From Acidimicrobiales bacterium (GTDB lineage Bacteria; Actinomycetota; Acidimicrobiia; Acidimicrobiales; Iamiaceae), in assembly GCA_020439505.1 (NCBI GenBank), contig JAGQSO010000035.1, positions 1 through 53,691 of the forward strand: 53,691 bases of DNA, given 5' to 3'. The notes below the pieces were generated by a model. The model saw only the letters and a list, made by a program, of their open reading frames with translations. It had not been told where the DNA came from and did not search any database. How positions within the stretch are numbered: position 1 is the first letter of the stretch; each line of letters opens with the position of its first letter. This document shows, one piece after another, positions 37,518-47,578 of this stretch. A program made the translations under genes and the position numbers.

Positions 37518-37558
37518 GGGTTCTTGATCGGCCGGCGCCCCACCTTGCTCCAGCACAA

Positions 37559-37590
37559 ATCTGATAGTCGAGCAAGGACTCCGATCAGAT
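37559..37590. promoter_or_regulatory. Inverted repeat between divergent lipoprotein and GH5 genes
   Basis: ATCTGAT (37559-37565) and ATCAGAT (37584-37590) form a perfect 7-bp inverted repeat with an 18-nt spacer. It is in the 119-bp shared regulatory region and could be a regulator site for one or both genes. A TATTGT -10-like box lies at 37623-37628. Confidence 0.45.
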
Positions 37591-37636
37591 CCGAACAAAG
37601 ACTCGGCTATCGCGTTCTGGGGTATTGTCTGTGACC

Positions 37637-39247
37637 ATGGCCACCACCACAAACCGTTCCACCCGGCGGTTCCGTCGCCGGGGCATCGCCGCCCTGTCCG
37701 CCATGGCCGCCCTGGCCCTTCCCCTAGGCCCGTCGGGCACTCCCGCCGGCGCCGCCGGCGACGACGGTGCCGGCCCGGTCGCCGAGTGGGGGACCGTCAC
37801 CGGAACCGACGGTCGCGTCTACATCTCCGACAGCTCCGGGCGAGCCCAGATCCTGCGCGGCTTCAACATGAAGACCGACGATCCCGCCAACGACGTCACC
37901 GACGCGATCCTCGCCAACGCCGCGGCCCGAGGCATGGACCACATCCGGGTCGCCTTCTACTGGCAGTACCTCGAACCCGAGAAGGACCAGATCGACGAAG
38001 CCTTCTTGGACCAACTCGAGACCGTCTTGGACCGAGCCCAAAAGCACGGCATCCGGGTCATCTTCGACATGCACCAAGACGTCTACGGCGAGGCCTTCGG
38101 GTCCGAAGGAATCCCCACGTGGGCCACCCGCGACGACGGACTGCCTTTCGAAGCGCAGGACAACTGGCTGCTGTCGTACATGCAGCCCGCCGTGCAGGCC
38201 GCCTTCGAGCACCTCTACGAGGACCCCGACCTGCGCCAGGAGCAGATCGATGCCTGGATGGCCGTCGTCAACCGGGTCAAGGACCACCCGAACCTCATCG
38301 GCTACGACCTCATGAACGAGCCGTTCGGAAAGATCCGCGAAGGTGAGGACATCTTCACGGCCGCGGCCCGGGTGGAGAGCGAACAGCTCACCCCCATGTA
38401 CCAGCGCCTCACCGATGCCATCTCGGCCGTCGACTCCGACCACTGGGTGTTCATCGAACCGCCGAACCTGGCGTCACTGGGCATCGCCACCAGCCTCGGC
38501 CAGGTCCACGGACCCAAGGTCGCCTTCTACCCCCACATGTACGACCCCGACATCGAGATGGCGACGTACAGCGAGGGCGGCAAGGTCCAGATAAACCCGG
38601 AGTTCTTCACCAAGTGGGCCGACGCCATCACCACCTACACCGACAAGTACCCCATGCCCATGCTGGTGGGTGAGTGGGGCATCGCCAGCCCCGAGAAGCC
38701 CGGCATGGACGCCTTCGTCGACCTGGCCCTCAAGACCCTCGAGGAGACCACCTCGGGCTGGTCGCACTTCCAGATGTGCTGGGGTGGGGGCTACTGCCCG
38801 TTCGACTCGGCGGGTAACGCCCGGCCCAACATCGGGCGGATCTTCCAGCCCTACCCCCGGGGAATCGCCGGCCGTCCCGAGATGAGCCGCTGGGATCCCA
38901 ACACCCGCACCCTGCGCATCAGCTTCACCGACGGCTCGGCCCAGGGTCCGACCTCGATCTACCTCGATCGTGAAGCCACCTACCCCAACGGTTACGTGGT
39001 GGAGACCTCCGACGCCAACGGTTCTTGGACCCAGGCCTACGACGCTGACACCGACATGTTGTCGGTGGACACCCCAGACACCGGGGGACGCCACGTCATC
39101 TGCGTGAAGCCCCAGGGATCGGCACCGGGCTGCACCGCCGAGCCGACCGCACCGCCGTCGTCGACGACCACCACCACCCCCGGCTCACGGCCCAACACCG
39201 CCCCGCCGGCCCGCCCCGTGAGCAGCAACCCCAGCTACACCGGTTGA
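37637..39247 (+). CDS. GH5-family glycoside hydrolase, endoglycoceramidase-like, secreted
   Basis: 536 residues from ATG 37637. An N-terminal twin-Arg-like basic start and hydrophobic stretch end near AGAA at about 40, indicating secretion. The barrel shows LRGFNMK, HIRVAFYW, VIFDMHQDVYGE, the acid/base Glu in DLMNEPFG and the nucleophile Glu in MLVGEWGI, all consistent with GH5 enzymes of the endoglycoceramidase type acting on glycolipids. A C-terminal beta domain and Thr/Pro-rich tail follow. An in-frame GTG 37631 is an alternative. A strong hairpin lies 18 bp after the stop. Confidence 0.9.
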   Translation: MATTTNRSTRRFRRRGIAALSAMAALALPLGPSGTPAGAAGDDGAGPVAEWGTVTGTDGRVYISDSSGRAQILRGFNMKTDDPANDVTDAILANAAARGMDHIRVAFYWQYLEPEKDQIDEAFLDQLETVLDRAQKHGIRVIFDMHQDVYGEAFGSEGIPTWATRDDGLPFEAQDNWLLSYMQPAVQAAFEHLYEDPDLRQEQIDAWMAVVNRVKDHPNLIGYDLMNEPFGKIREGEDIFTAAARVESEQLTPMYQRLTDAISAVDSDHWVFIEPPNLASLGIATSLGQVHGPKVAFYPHMYDPDIEMATYSEGGKVQINPEFFTKWADAITTYTDKYPMPMLVGEWGIASPEKPGMDAFVDLALKTLEETTSGWSHFQMCWGGGYCPFDSAGNARPNIGRIFQPYPRGIAGRPEMSRWDPNTRTLRISFTDGSAQGPTSIYLDREATYPNGYVVETSDANGSWTQAYDADTDMLSVDTPDTGGRHVICVKPQGSAPGCTAEPTAPPSSTTTTTPGSRPNTAPPARPVSSNPSYTG

Positions 39248-39264
39248 CCTGAACCCACACGGAC

Positions 39265-39306
39265 CCGTGTGGTTGGCCGGTCAAGGACGATCGGCCAACC
39301 ACACGG
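39265..39306. terminator. 15-bp hairpin terminating GH5 transcription
   Basis: CCGTGTGGTTGGCCG (39265-39279) pairs with CGGCCAACCACACGG (39292-39306) around a 12-nt loop. The right arm is also the last codons of the EAL reading frame on the other strand, so one element serves the convergent genes. A smaller alternative hairpin overlaps its left arm. Confidence 0.8.
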
Positions 39307-39955
39307 TGACCTCGTCGACCGGCGCCGGACGGGCGAACACGTAACCCTGCACCGCCGGACAACCCAGCTCGACCATCACGTCGAGCTGATCGGTGGTCTC
39401 GACGCCCTCGGCGACACACGACAGTGACATCGCCTTGGCCAGCTCCACCACCGAACCGACGATGGCCCGGCTCCGGGGATCGTCACCGGCGCGCACCACG
39501 AAGCTGCGATCCAGCTTGACGGTGTCGACCGGCAGGCTCTGGAGGTAACCGAGCGAGGAGTAGCCGGTTCCGAAGTCGTCGATGGCGATGCGGGTTCCCA
39601 GATCGCGGAGCTGGGACAGGAACACCGCAGCCTGTTCGGGGTCGGGCAAGATCCCGGACTCGGTGACCTCGAAGCCGATCACCGCCGGATCCACCCCGGT
39701 CAACTCCATGATCCGGGAGATCTGGGCCACCACCGCCACCGACCCGAGCTGGCTGGGCGACAGGTTCACCCACACCACCACCGGACGATCGCGGTCTTCG
39801 TTCCACTCCTTGGAGGCCTCACACGCCCGGGTGAGGACGGTCTCGAACACCTCGGGGATCAGCCCGACCTCCTCGGCCACCGGGATGAACAGGACCGGCG
39901 GCAGCACCCCGCCGGCGGGGGCTTCGCAGCGGGCCAAGGCCTCCAGGCCGAGCAC
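39281..39955 (-). CDS. EAL phosphodiesterase segment downstream of second amber
   Basis: 224 residues as read from an internal start. It is the C-terminal EAL domain of one longer gene (39281-41791): motifs EAL (LEALARC), NLSPSQL, EVTESG, DDFGTGYSSL, KLDRSF and AEGVET all retain key residues for c-di-GMP hydrolysis. It is in the same frame as the GGDEF segment and separated from it by TAG at 39983-39985, where Gln is expected (VHF then PTVRLEDG). Without readthrough, the EAL would need internal initiation; no good ribosome site is apparent. Ends inside a hairpin. Confidence 0.85.
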   Translation of the reverse strand: MLGLEALARCEAPAGGVLPPVLFIPVAEEVGLIPEVFETVLTRACEASKEWNEDRDRPVVVWVNLSPSQLGSVAVVAQISRIMELTGVDPAVIGFEVTESGILPDPEQAAVFLSQLRDLGTRIAIDDFGTGYSSLGYLQSLPVDTVKLDRSFVVRAGDDPRSRAIVGSVVELAKAMSLSCVAEGVETTDQLDVMVELGCPAVQGYVFARPAPVDEVTVWLADRP

Positions 39956-39982
39956 CGCACCGTCCTCGAGGCGGACCGTGGG

Positions 39983-40510
39983 CTAAAAGTGCACGACGAT
40001 CCCGTCGTTGTCCAACGCCTCGCGCAAGACACCCTCGATGCGGACCCGTTGAGCTCCGGCTTCGAGCATCCGGTCGTCGAAGACCACCACCCGTCCGCGC
40101 CCCTGGTCCTTGGCGTGGTAGAGCGCGGTGTCAGCGGCGCGGACCAGCGACCGGGGATCCTCGGGCGGATCGACAGCCATGGCCGCCCCCATGCTCCCCT
40201 GGATCACCACCCGATGGTCGCGGACCGTATAGGGAGCGCTCAGCACCGCGAGGAGACGTTCACCCACCGCCACCAGGTCGGCTACCGCTTCGACCTTGGG
40301 TACCAGGACCGTGAACTCGTCGCCCCCGAAGCGCGACACCAGGATCGGATCGTCGACCGCCATCTCCAGCCGCCGGGCCACGGCTTGGAGGACCTCGTCA
40401 CCGAACTCGTGGCCCAGGGTGTCGTTGACCAGCTTGAAACGGTCCAGGTCCAAGAACAGCACGCCGACGTTGCCGTCGGCCGCCACCTCGGTGAGGCGGG
40501 AGTCGAACAT
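39983..40510 (-). CDS. GGDEF diguanylate cyclase segment between two ambers
   Basis: 175 residues as read from internal ATG 40510. It has the entry motif ending in MFDSRL (preceded upstream by NHDPLTDLANRA across the amber), LFLDLDRFKLVNDTLGHEFGD, shown in key parts, RFGGDEF with the active-site loop intact, and ADTALYHAK. The domain should make c-di-GMP from GTP if translated. It is framed by TAG codons at 40550-40552 and 39983-39985, both where Gln is normal in this type of protein, and is in frame with both neighbours. Confidence 0.85.
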   Translation of the reverse strand: MFDSRLTEVAADGNVGVLFLDLDRFKLVNDTLGHEFGDEVLQAVARRLEMAVDDPILVSRFGGDEFTVLVPKVEAVADLVAVGERLLAVLSAPYTVRDHRVVIQGSMGAAMAVDPPEDPRSLVRAADTALYHAKDQGRGRVVVFDDRMLEAGAQRVRIEGVLREALDNDGIVVHF

Positions 40511-40549
40511 CGCCCGGTTGGCCAGATCGGTGAGGGGGTCGTGGTTGGC

Positions 40550-41791
40550 CTAGTGGCGCAGCTCCCGCTCTCTGGTGTCCTGGTCGATGGCGATGGCGGC
40601 CAGTCGGGACGCCAACGACAACACCCGTGACTCGGCCGCCTCGGGGTGGCCGGCGACGGTGCGGAACACGTCGATCGTCCCCATCGGCTCACCGTTGGTG
40701 AACGAACGGATCGGGATGCTCCAACACGACCGGATGCCGTTGGCGGTCAGCACCGGGGCCAGGTCGGCATAAGCCGGGTCCGTCGCCACGTCGGCCGACA
40801 TCTGGACCACGTCGGCATGAAAGGAACCCGACCCCGCCGGTCCCCCTGGTCGGGGTCGCAGCCCGATCAAGGACCCCACCACCGGAACCGGCAGGTGAGG
40901 GGCGATCAACGGGTGCAGGGCGTCGTCGACGGGGTCGTACTCCATGATGCAAGCCAGCGACGAGGGGTCACGGTTCTCCAACAGGTCGGTGACCCGGTGC
41001 AGGACCTCACCCAACGGCTCCCCGGCGCTGAGCCGGTTCAACACGTACATCTGGTCACCGAGCAAGGCCAGCTCGGACCGGCCTTCGGCATGGCGGATCA
41101 CCAGCAGTTGGAGTCCGACGTCGGCATCGGCGAGTCGGTTCTCGCTCCAGACCTCGAACATCGACGTCTCGCCCGCCGCGGTGTGCAGCGGCACCGCGAT
41201 GTTCGAACTCCTACCCGTTCCCCGGGCACTGCGGCTGATCAGCTGCGATGCCGTTTCGAGGTCGCTGTCGGGCACCAACGACAGGGCCGGTTCCTGCATC
41301 AGGTCCCGACCCCCTCCGAGCCCCATCTCGGCGATCTCGGGGCTCGCCCACACGACAGTGAAGGTCGCGTCCACCGCCAAGACCCCGACCGGGCGGCCCC
41401 GGGAGTCGTGCCGGGCGGTCCGGTTCCTGAGCTCCAGGAACGCCTCGACCTCTACGCCCACCTGGGCCAGAGCCCGCTGGGACACCCGCCGTGACCGGAG
41501 CTCGCCCACGTCGATGCCGCCGACCGCCAACGTGACCCGACCCTCAGGATCGACGAGGTCGAGCGAAGTGGACGTGACCGGCTGCAGCTCGGAAACGTTC
41601 ATGCCCCCGCTGGCCAGCGGGAGCACCGGGCCTCGCAACCAAACCTGGAGGTCACCGCGCGACAAGCGAGCGGCCAGGGAGATCAACGCCTCCAGCGCCG
41701 GATCGTCGTGAACGTCGAGCACCCCGAGCGCGTGAAGCGCGCCAAGCCGGGCCCGCGCCGCCACGTCGCTACCGATGCTGGTCGACTCCAC
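40550..41791 (-). CDS. PAS/GAF sensor part of an amber-interrupted GGDEF-EAL protein
   Basis: 413 residues from ATG 41791. The N-terminus LGALHALGVLDV and DDPALEAL resembles a GAF entry helix; a PAS-like region sits at about 118-240 (VGVLAVDATFTVVWASP); a second GAF domain runs about 250-405, ending in a typical REREL linker helix. The frame stops at TAG right after RELRH, then continues ANHDPLTDLANR into GGDEF. In relatives this joint reads RELRHQA..., so CAG to TAG is the parsimonious change. Whole gene is 39281-41791. Confidence 0.85.
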   Translation of the reverse strand: MESTSIGSDVAARARLGALHALGVLDVHDDPALEALISLAARLSRGDLQVWLRGPVLPLASGGMNVSELQPVTSTSLDLVDPEGRVTLAVGGIDVGELRSRRVSQRALAQVGVEVEAFLELRNRTARHDSRGRPVGVLAVDATFTVVWASPEIAEMGLGGGRDLMQEPALSLVPDSDLETASQLISRSARGTGRSSNIAVPLHTAAGETSMFEVWSENRLADADVGLQLLVIRHAEGRSELALLGDQMYVLNRLSAGEPLGEVLHRVTDLLENRDPSSLACIMEYDPVDDALHPLIAPHLPVPVVGSLIGLRPRPGGPAGSGSFHADVVQMSADVATDPAYADLAPVLTANGIRSCWSIPIRSFTNGEPMGTIDVFRTVAGHPEAAESRVLSLASRLAAIAIDQDTRERELRH

Positions 41792-41945
41792 TCAGGTCCC
41801 TTCCCCGGGGTGAGGAACCTGTCGGCGGAGACAGCCGTCACTTGACCATTGTGCCGATACTTCCTCGACACCACGCTCCGTGGCCGCCGACCCGGATCGT
41901 GTGCCTGGCTCGGTTGGGGCTCGGCTCAGTTGGTGCCCGGGTCGC

Positions 41946-43091
<1,146 letters not shown>

Positions 43092-43130
43092 TGGTGTTCC
43101 TCGCGTCGGAATTTCTCCTACAGACATAGG

Positions 43131-43136
43131 TAGAAT
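43131..43136 (+). promoter_or_regulatory. -10 box of the SufR-like gene (leaderless)
   Basis: TAGAAT lies 6 nt before GTG 43143, so the mRNA would start at or near the start codon. Same spacing as at 26465 and 52572. No convincing -35 was seen. Confidence 0.5.
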
Positions 43137-43142
43137 ACCGGG

Positions 43143-43886
43143 GTGACCTCGCCGAACCTCAGTCCGCAGGAGGCGTCGGCTCTCAGCCCGACGGACTTCG
43201 CCTCCGCGGTCTCGGCCCTCACCTCGGCCTTCGGTGACCCGACCCGTCGAGACATCTATCTGTTCGTCCACGAACAGCCCGAGGGTGTCACCGCCACCGA
43301 GGTGGCCCACCGCTTCGACCTGCACGCCAACGTGGCCCGCCACCACCTCGACAAGCTGGTGGCCGGCGGCCACCTCGAGGTGACCGTCGGACGAACGCCA
43401 GGTTCCTCCGGCGCTGGTCGCCCGTCCAAGCGTTACCGGTCACGGGCCGAGACGATGGTGGTCGACCTGCCGGTCCGCCACGACGACGTGGTCATCACCC
43501 TGTTGGGTCGAGCCCTGGCCCGCCTCCCCGAGGCCGAGGCCGAGGCCCTGGCAGAACAGGTCGGTACCGAATACGGCCGGGCCATGGCCGAGGCGATGGG
43601 CGACACCGGCGAAGCCCAGCGCTCGTTTCGAACCGCCCTCCACTCCGTCGCCGACGCCCTGTCGGCCCACGGCTTCGCCGCCCGGGCCGAGGACAGCCCG
43701 GCCGGGCTGCGAATCATCTCGGAGCACTGCCCCTTCGGCGACGTCGCCATCGAGCACCCGGTGATCTGCGCCGTAGACCGGGGCATGGTCAAGGGAATGC
43801 TCGAGTCGCTCTACGGCACGACCGACACCACCACCGAGTCCTCCCGAGCCACCGGCGACCCCACCTGCATCACAACCGTCGGCTGA
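43143..43886 (+). CDS. SufR-like Fe-S responsive transcription regulator
   Basis: 247 residues from GTG 43143. A winged helix-turn-helix sits at about 28-80 (TATEVAHRFDLHANVARHHLDKL in key parts: HRFDLH, ARHHLDKL). The C-terminal ligand set EHC196PFGDVAIEH205PVIC209A fits the metal/Fe-S-binding pattern of SufR-type repressors. Divergent from mrp and close to a cysteine desulfurase, so control of Fe-S genes is a reasonable inference. The gene promoter appears leaderless. Confidence 0.88.
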   Translation: MTSPNLSPQEASALSPTDFASAVSALTSAFGDPTRRDIYLFVHEQPEGVTATEVAHRFDLHANVARHHLDKLVAGGHLEVTVGRTPGSSGAGRPSKRYRSRAETMVVDLPVRHDDVVITLLGRALARLPEAEAEALAEQVGTEYGRAMAEAMGDTGEAQRSFRTALHSVADALSAHGFAARAEDSPAGLRIISEHCPFGDVAIEHPVICAVDRGMVKGMLESLYGTTDTTTESSRATGDPTCITTVG

Positions 43887-43914
43887 GACACGGCCACGGT
43901 TCTCGGCTCGCCTC

Positions 43915-44358
43915 CTAACCGCCGTTGCGTTCGATCAAGACCAGCATCAATCCGATGAAGGTCGCCCAGGCTCCCCACAGGACCGAGCCCACCAGCATCA
44001 CGGCCAACGAAACGCCCTTCACCATGCCCGACGTGGTCTGGGTGAAGGCCCAGGTCACCAGGGCGGCGACTCCGCCGAAGGCGAGTATGGCGGCCGTCAA
44101 CTGAAGCGTGGCACCCACCGCGCTCCCCGCCCCGGTATCGGTCTCTCCGAACCCGGCCGAGAGGACGAAGAAGGCCGGAATCCCTCCGGCCAGCATGAAC
44201 GAGATGAGCGGCGCCAGCTTGCGGTCCACTCCCGAAGAAGGCGCATAGGGCTTACCTCCAGCCGGCGGGGTCTGGAAGCCTGGCGACGGCGGAAGAGGAG
44301 GCGGCGGCGGGAGGTCCGGTTGCGCCGTCGGAGGTTCGGTCGGCCACTCCCGTTCCAT
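43915..44358 (-). CDS. Small Pro-rich membrane protein
   Basis: 147 residues from ATG 44358 with GGAAGGTGG upstream. The N-terminal 45 residues are Pro-rich (PPPPPLPPSP) and the rest has three to four hydrophobic helices. No named family is recognised. It lies between the SufR-like gene (converging) and the divergent cysteine desulfurase; a role in Fe-S biology is not evident. Confidence 0.75.
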   Translation of the reverse strand: MEREWPTEPPTAQPDLPPPPPLPPSPGFQTPPAGGKPYAPSSGVDRKLAPLISFMLAGGIPAFFVLSAGFGETDTGAGSAVGATLQLTAAILAFGGVAALVTWAFTQTTSGMVKGVSLAVMLVGSVLWGAWATFIGLMLVLIERNGG

Positions 44359-44440
44359 CGGTCCACCCACCTTCCTGACGGCCTCTCGGCGCTCGTGCGA
44401 CAAACGATATCCACCGCGCAGCGGACGCGGAGCGGAGCCT

Positions 44441-45649
44441 ATGGTCGGTGACATCGCTCCTCCATCGACTCATCCCGGACCTGACAGCCCCACCCACCGG
44501 GCTTACCTGGACCACTCGTCCACCTCTCCCCTACGCCCCGCGGCCCGAGCCGCCATGATCGACGCGCTCGGAACCCTGAGCGGAGACCCGGGGCGGATCC
44601 ACGAGGAGGGCCTCACGTCCCGGGTGGCCCTGGAGACGGCCCGTGAACAGGTCGCCGGGCTGCTCGGGGCTCGGAGCCGAGAGGTGGTGTTCACCAGCGG
44701 GGCCACCGAGGCGATCGTGGCCGCGGTCTGGGGGGCGGCGGCGCGGGGCATCGAACGGGGGATCGTCTCGCCCCATCAGGTGGTCACCGCGGTAGAACAT
44801 TCCGCCGTCCGCCGAGCCGCCGAACGCGGGGGCGAGGTCACCGTCGTCGGTGTCGACGGCTTCGGGCGCGTCGACCCCGACGAGGTCCTGGCCGCGGTCA
44901 CCGACGCCACCGTGGCGGTTCACGTCCAGTGGGCCAACCACGAGGTGGGGACCACCCAGCCGGTGGCCGAGGTGGTGGACGCCTGCCGGAAGCGGGGGGT
45001 GCTGGTCCACGTCGACGCCGCCGCCGCCGTCGGGCGGGACGAGATCGCCTTCACCGACCTGGGTGCCGACCTGATGTCGGTGAGCGGCCACAAGCTGGGC
45101 GGTCCCGCCGGGACCGGAGCGCTGTTGGTCAGGAGGGGTCTGCGCATTCCTCCCCTGATGGTGGGCGGCGATCAGGAGCGGGCCCGCCGGGCCGGGCTCG
45201 AGCCGGTGGCCCAACTGGTCGGTCTCGGCGCCGCCTGCGCCGAGCTGTTGAGCGACACCCAGTCGGGGGTGGTTCGGTGGGCGGCCGAGGCCGCCGAATC
45301 CCGGCGGCTCACCGACCGCATCCGCACGGTGCTGGAAGCCATCGACGGCATCACCGCCTACGGTCACCCCGACCACCGACTCCCCCACCTGGTGTGCGTC
45401 GGGGTGGAAGGCGTCGAGCCTCAGGGCGTACTTCTGGGCCTGGACCGGGCCGGTATCGCGGCGCACTCGGGGAGCGCGTGTTCGTCGGAGTCGCTGGAGC
45501 CGTCACCGGTGCTGGAGGCGATGGGCGTCGATGCCCACCACTCCCTGCGACTGTCGGTGGGTTGGAACACCACCGACGCCGACATCGACCGCCTGGCCGA
45601 ACACCTACCGGCCGTGATCGCCGGTCTACGGGCCCTGCGTACCGGCTGA
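44441..45649 (+). CDS. Cysteine desulfurase (NifS/IscS-like)
   Basis: 402 residues from ATG 44441. It removes sulfur from cysteine as a protein persulfide for Fe-S or thio-tRNA synthesis. PLP Lys218 is in SVSGHKLGGP, the PLP-contact His120 in AVEHSAVR, and the mobile active-site Cys347 in HSGSACSSES. The usual NNEVG segment is NHEVGT. It is near, but not adjacent to, the Mrp/SufR pair. No mnmA or iscU gene is next to it. Confidence 0.93.
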   Translation: MVGDIAPPSTHPGPDSPTHRAYLDHSSTSPLRPAARAAMIDALGTLSGDPGRIHEEGLTSRVALETAREQVAGLLGARSREVVFTSGATEAIVAAVWGAAARGIERGIVSPHQVVTAVEHSAVRRAAERGGEVTVVGVDGFGRVDPDEVLAAVTDATVAVHVQWANHEVGTTQPVAEVVDACRKRGVLVHVDAAAAVGRDEIAFTDLGADLMSVSGHKLGGPAGTGALLVRRGLRIPPLMVGGDQERARRAGLEPVAQLVGLGAACAELLSDTQSGVVRWAAEAAESRRLTDRIRTVLEAIDGITAYGHPDHRLPHLVCVGVEGVEPQGVLLGLDRAGIAAHSGSACSSESLEPSPVLEAMGVDAHHSLRLSVGWNTTDADIDRLAEHLPAVIAGLRALRTG

Positions 45650-45678
45650 CCACCCACCGGACCCGTTCAGGGCTGGGG

Positions 45679-46512
45679 TCAACCGGGAGCCGAGGTCGGG
45701 GGTGTGGTCGATGGCGGTGCCGTGGTGGTCGAGCCTTGGGCCAGGGCCTCGTCGATCTTCTGGGCCAGTTGCTGTTGCTCGATGACCGAGCGGGCGTCGG
45801 GCGAGGGGTCATTTGCCTCGAACTCCTCCAAGTACTTCTTGGCCAGCTCGAAGTCACCCCGCCGGTAGGCCAGTACCGCCCGGAACGCTCGGGCGTAGCT
45901 GTAGTTGGGGTCCACCGCGATCGCCTGCTCGACCAGTTGCTCCGCCGCCTTCTCCAGCGCGACGGCGTCGTCGCCTTGGGCCAGTGAGGCGGTCATCCCG
46001 ATCTGCCAGCCCAGCCAGGTGTTGGCCACCGGGTTGCGGGGGTCCTCGTCGAGGACCTCGCGGAAGCACTCCACCGCCGCCGACGGCGAGGACGGGTTGA
46101 TCATCTGCACGCAGGCTTGAGCCCGCTGACTGGGTGACTGCTTGACGTCGATGCCACCGGTGATGGTGTCCCCGGCCTCTCTCGCCCCCATGGAGCGCGC
46201 CACCGCCCACCCCGCCACCAGGCCGAAGGCCAACACGCCGGCGATGATCATGGCGGTGCGCGACGCGCTGCGGGGACGGCGCGCTTGGGCGAAGCCCTGC
46301 TTTTGTTGTTCGATCGCCCGCAGCACCTCGGCCGCCCGGGCGGTGTAGTCGTCCTTGAGCGACTGGTAGTCACCGTCCTCTAGGTCGCCCGCGGCGTGCT
46401 CTTGGTCGAGGTCGGTGATGGAGCGCAGCAGGAAGTCCCGCTGTTCTTCCAGGGCCGCCAACTCGTCGGGATCCAGACGCGAGGGACGACGGGTGTCACG
46501 CTCAGCGCTCAT
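45679..46512 (-). CDS. ccmI: Cytochrome c maturation TPR protein CcmI
   Basis: 277 residues from ATG 46512, overlapping the ccmH stop (ATGA). A cytoplasmic N-terminal helix pair (DFLLRSITDLDQEHAAGDL) precedes one membrane helix (about 86-104), and TPR-like helices (about 130-250) follow, ending in a Thr/Pro tail. In System I this protein delivers apocytochrome c to the CcmFH ligation complex. The domain order matches CcmI/CycH. Last gene of the operon. Confidence 0.82.
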   Translation of the reverse strand: MSAERDTRRPSRLDPDELAALEEQRDFLLRSITDLDQEHAAGDLEDGDYQSLKDDYTARAAEVLRAIEQQKQGFAQARRPRSASRTAMIIAGVLAFGLVAGWAVARSMGAREAGDTITGGIDVKQSPSQRAQACVQMINPSSPSAAVECFREVLDEDPRNPVANTWLGWQIGMTASLAQGDDAVALEKAAEQLVEQAIAVDPNYSYARAFRAVLAYRRGDFELAKKYLEEFEANDPSPDARSVIEQQQLAQKIDEALAQGSTTTAPPSTTPPTSAPG

Positions 46513-47003
46513 TGCTCTTCGCCCTCGGCCACCAACGCCGCGGCCACCAGGTCCCGGTCGGCGTCGCTCACCTCGACCCGGCGGGGTTTCCAGTCACCGA
46601 AGCGATACGTCAGGGCGGCCACCGCGGCGACCGCCGCCACCACTGGCAGCGCCCAGACCAGGGCGCCGAACCCGGAGCCGGACGGGTCGAGCAGCAGTTG
46701 GCGTCCGTCGGGGTAGCGCGACGCCACATAGTCACGGATCTCTTCGTCGGTGTCGCCGGCGGCCAGGCGTTCCTTGATCAGCACCCGGACCGCCTCCGCG
46801 GCTGGGGTGTCGCTGTTGGCGACGGCCTGGCTGGCACACGACGGGCATCGGATCGACTCCTCCAGGTTGCGGGCTCGTTCCTCCAACGTCGGCGGATCAC
46901 CACCGAGCGTCCCCACCGCCAGCAGCACCAGCACCACCACACCCATGAGCCCCCAAGGCAGCCAGCCGACCTTGCGACGGGAACGAGGGGCGGGGCTGGT
47001 CAC
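46509..47003 (-). CDS. ccmH: Cytochrome c maturation thioreductase CcmH
   Basis: 164 residues from GTG 47003. A membrane helix (about 14-33), then the RCPSC motif with C53-x2-C56, matching the CcmH LRCxxC, then CcmH-type helices (EIRDYVASRYP) and a second membrane helix (about 118-138). It reduces apocytochrome heme-binding Cys pairs with CcmG. Overlaps ccmG by GTGA. Confidence 0.93.
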   Translation of the reverse strand: MTSPAPRSRRKVGWLPWGLMGVVVLVLLAVGTLGGDPPTLEERARNLEESIRCPSCASQAVANSDTPAAEAVRVLIKERLAAGDTDEEIRDYVASRYPDGRQLLLDPSGSGFGALVWALPVVAAVAAVAALTYRFGDWKPRRVEVSDADRDLVAAALVAEGEEQ

Positions 47004-47578
47004 GACGTGGTCTCCGTGGACTCGGCCGACGGAGCGGCGGCGGCCTGGGTGAAACCGGCGATGGCGGCATCGAGCTGCGCCTGGGTGACGCCGCTGACGA
47101 AACGCTCCACCACGATCCCGGTGGGGGCCACCAGGTAGGACTCGGGCACCTTGGCCACTCCCCAGTCCAGGGCGGTCCGACCCTGGTCGGAGTCGAACAC
47201 CGTCCAGTCCCCGCCCCGCTCGTTGAAGAACCGACGCACCGCGTCACCGTCGTCGGAGTACACAACGCTGATCACCCGGGCGTCGCCGGTCTTGGCGTGG
47301 GCGGTCGAGAACTTGACCAGTTCAGGATGTTCGGTGACACAGGGTGCGCACCAAGTGGCGAAGAAGTTGACCACCACCCAACGGTCGGTGGCACCGATGT
47401 CGAACGGCTCCCCCAACAGGACCTCTCCCGCTACGGCGGGCGCCCTCTGACCGATCAGCTTGCTGGTGCTGTTGCGCTCGGTCGCCGGGTCGCGGGTGGC
47501 CAACAGCACGACCAGCAGGGCCACGATCACCCCCGCCACCAATGCCGCGGCGCGGGCAGGGTGTCGGCGCTCGCTCAT
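47000..47578 (-). CDS. ccmG: Thioredoxin-like CcmG (DsbE/TlpA type)
   Basis: 192 residues from ATG 47578; the membrane anchor is at about 10-27. The thioredoxin fold carries WCAPC (C77, C80), the cis-Pro segment VPESYLVAP, and FFATWC as the usual lead-in. It supplies reductant for apocytochrome c. The upstream open frame is ignored because the ATG forms the 4-nt overlap with ccmF. Confidence 0.93.
   Translation of the reverse strand: MSERRHPARAAALVAGVIVALLVVLLATRDPATERNSTSKLIGQRAPAVAGEVLLGEPFDIGATDRWVVVNFFATWCAPCVTEHPELVKFSTAHAKTGDARVISVVYSDDGDAVRRFFNERGGDWTVFDSDQGRTALDWGVAKVPESYLVAPTGIVVERFVSGVTQAQLDAAIAGFTQAAAAPSAESTETTS

Noticed and set aside
39281..41791. Genome-wide TAG-to-Gln reassignment
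   Set aside because: TAG terminates several normal genes here, such as those ending at 1649, 4548 and 17799.
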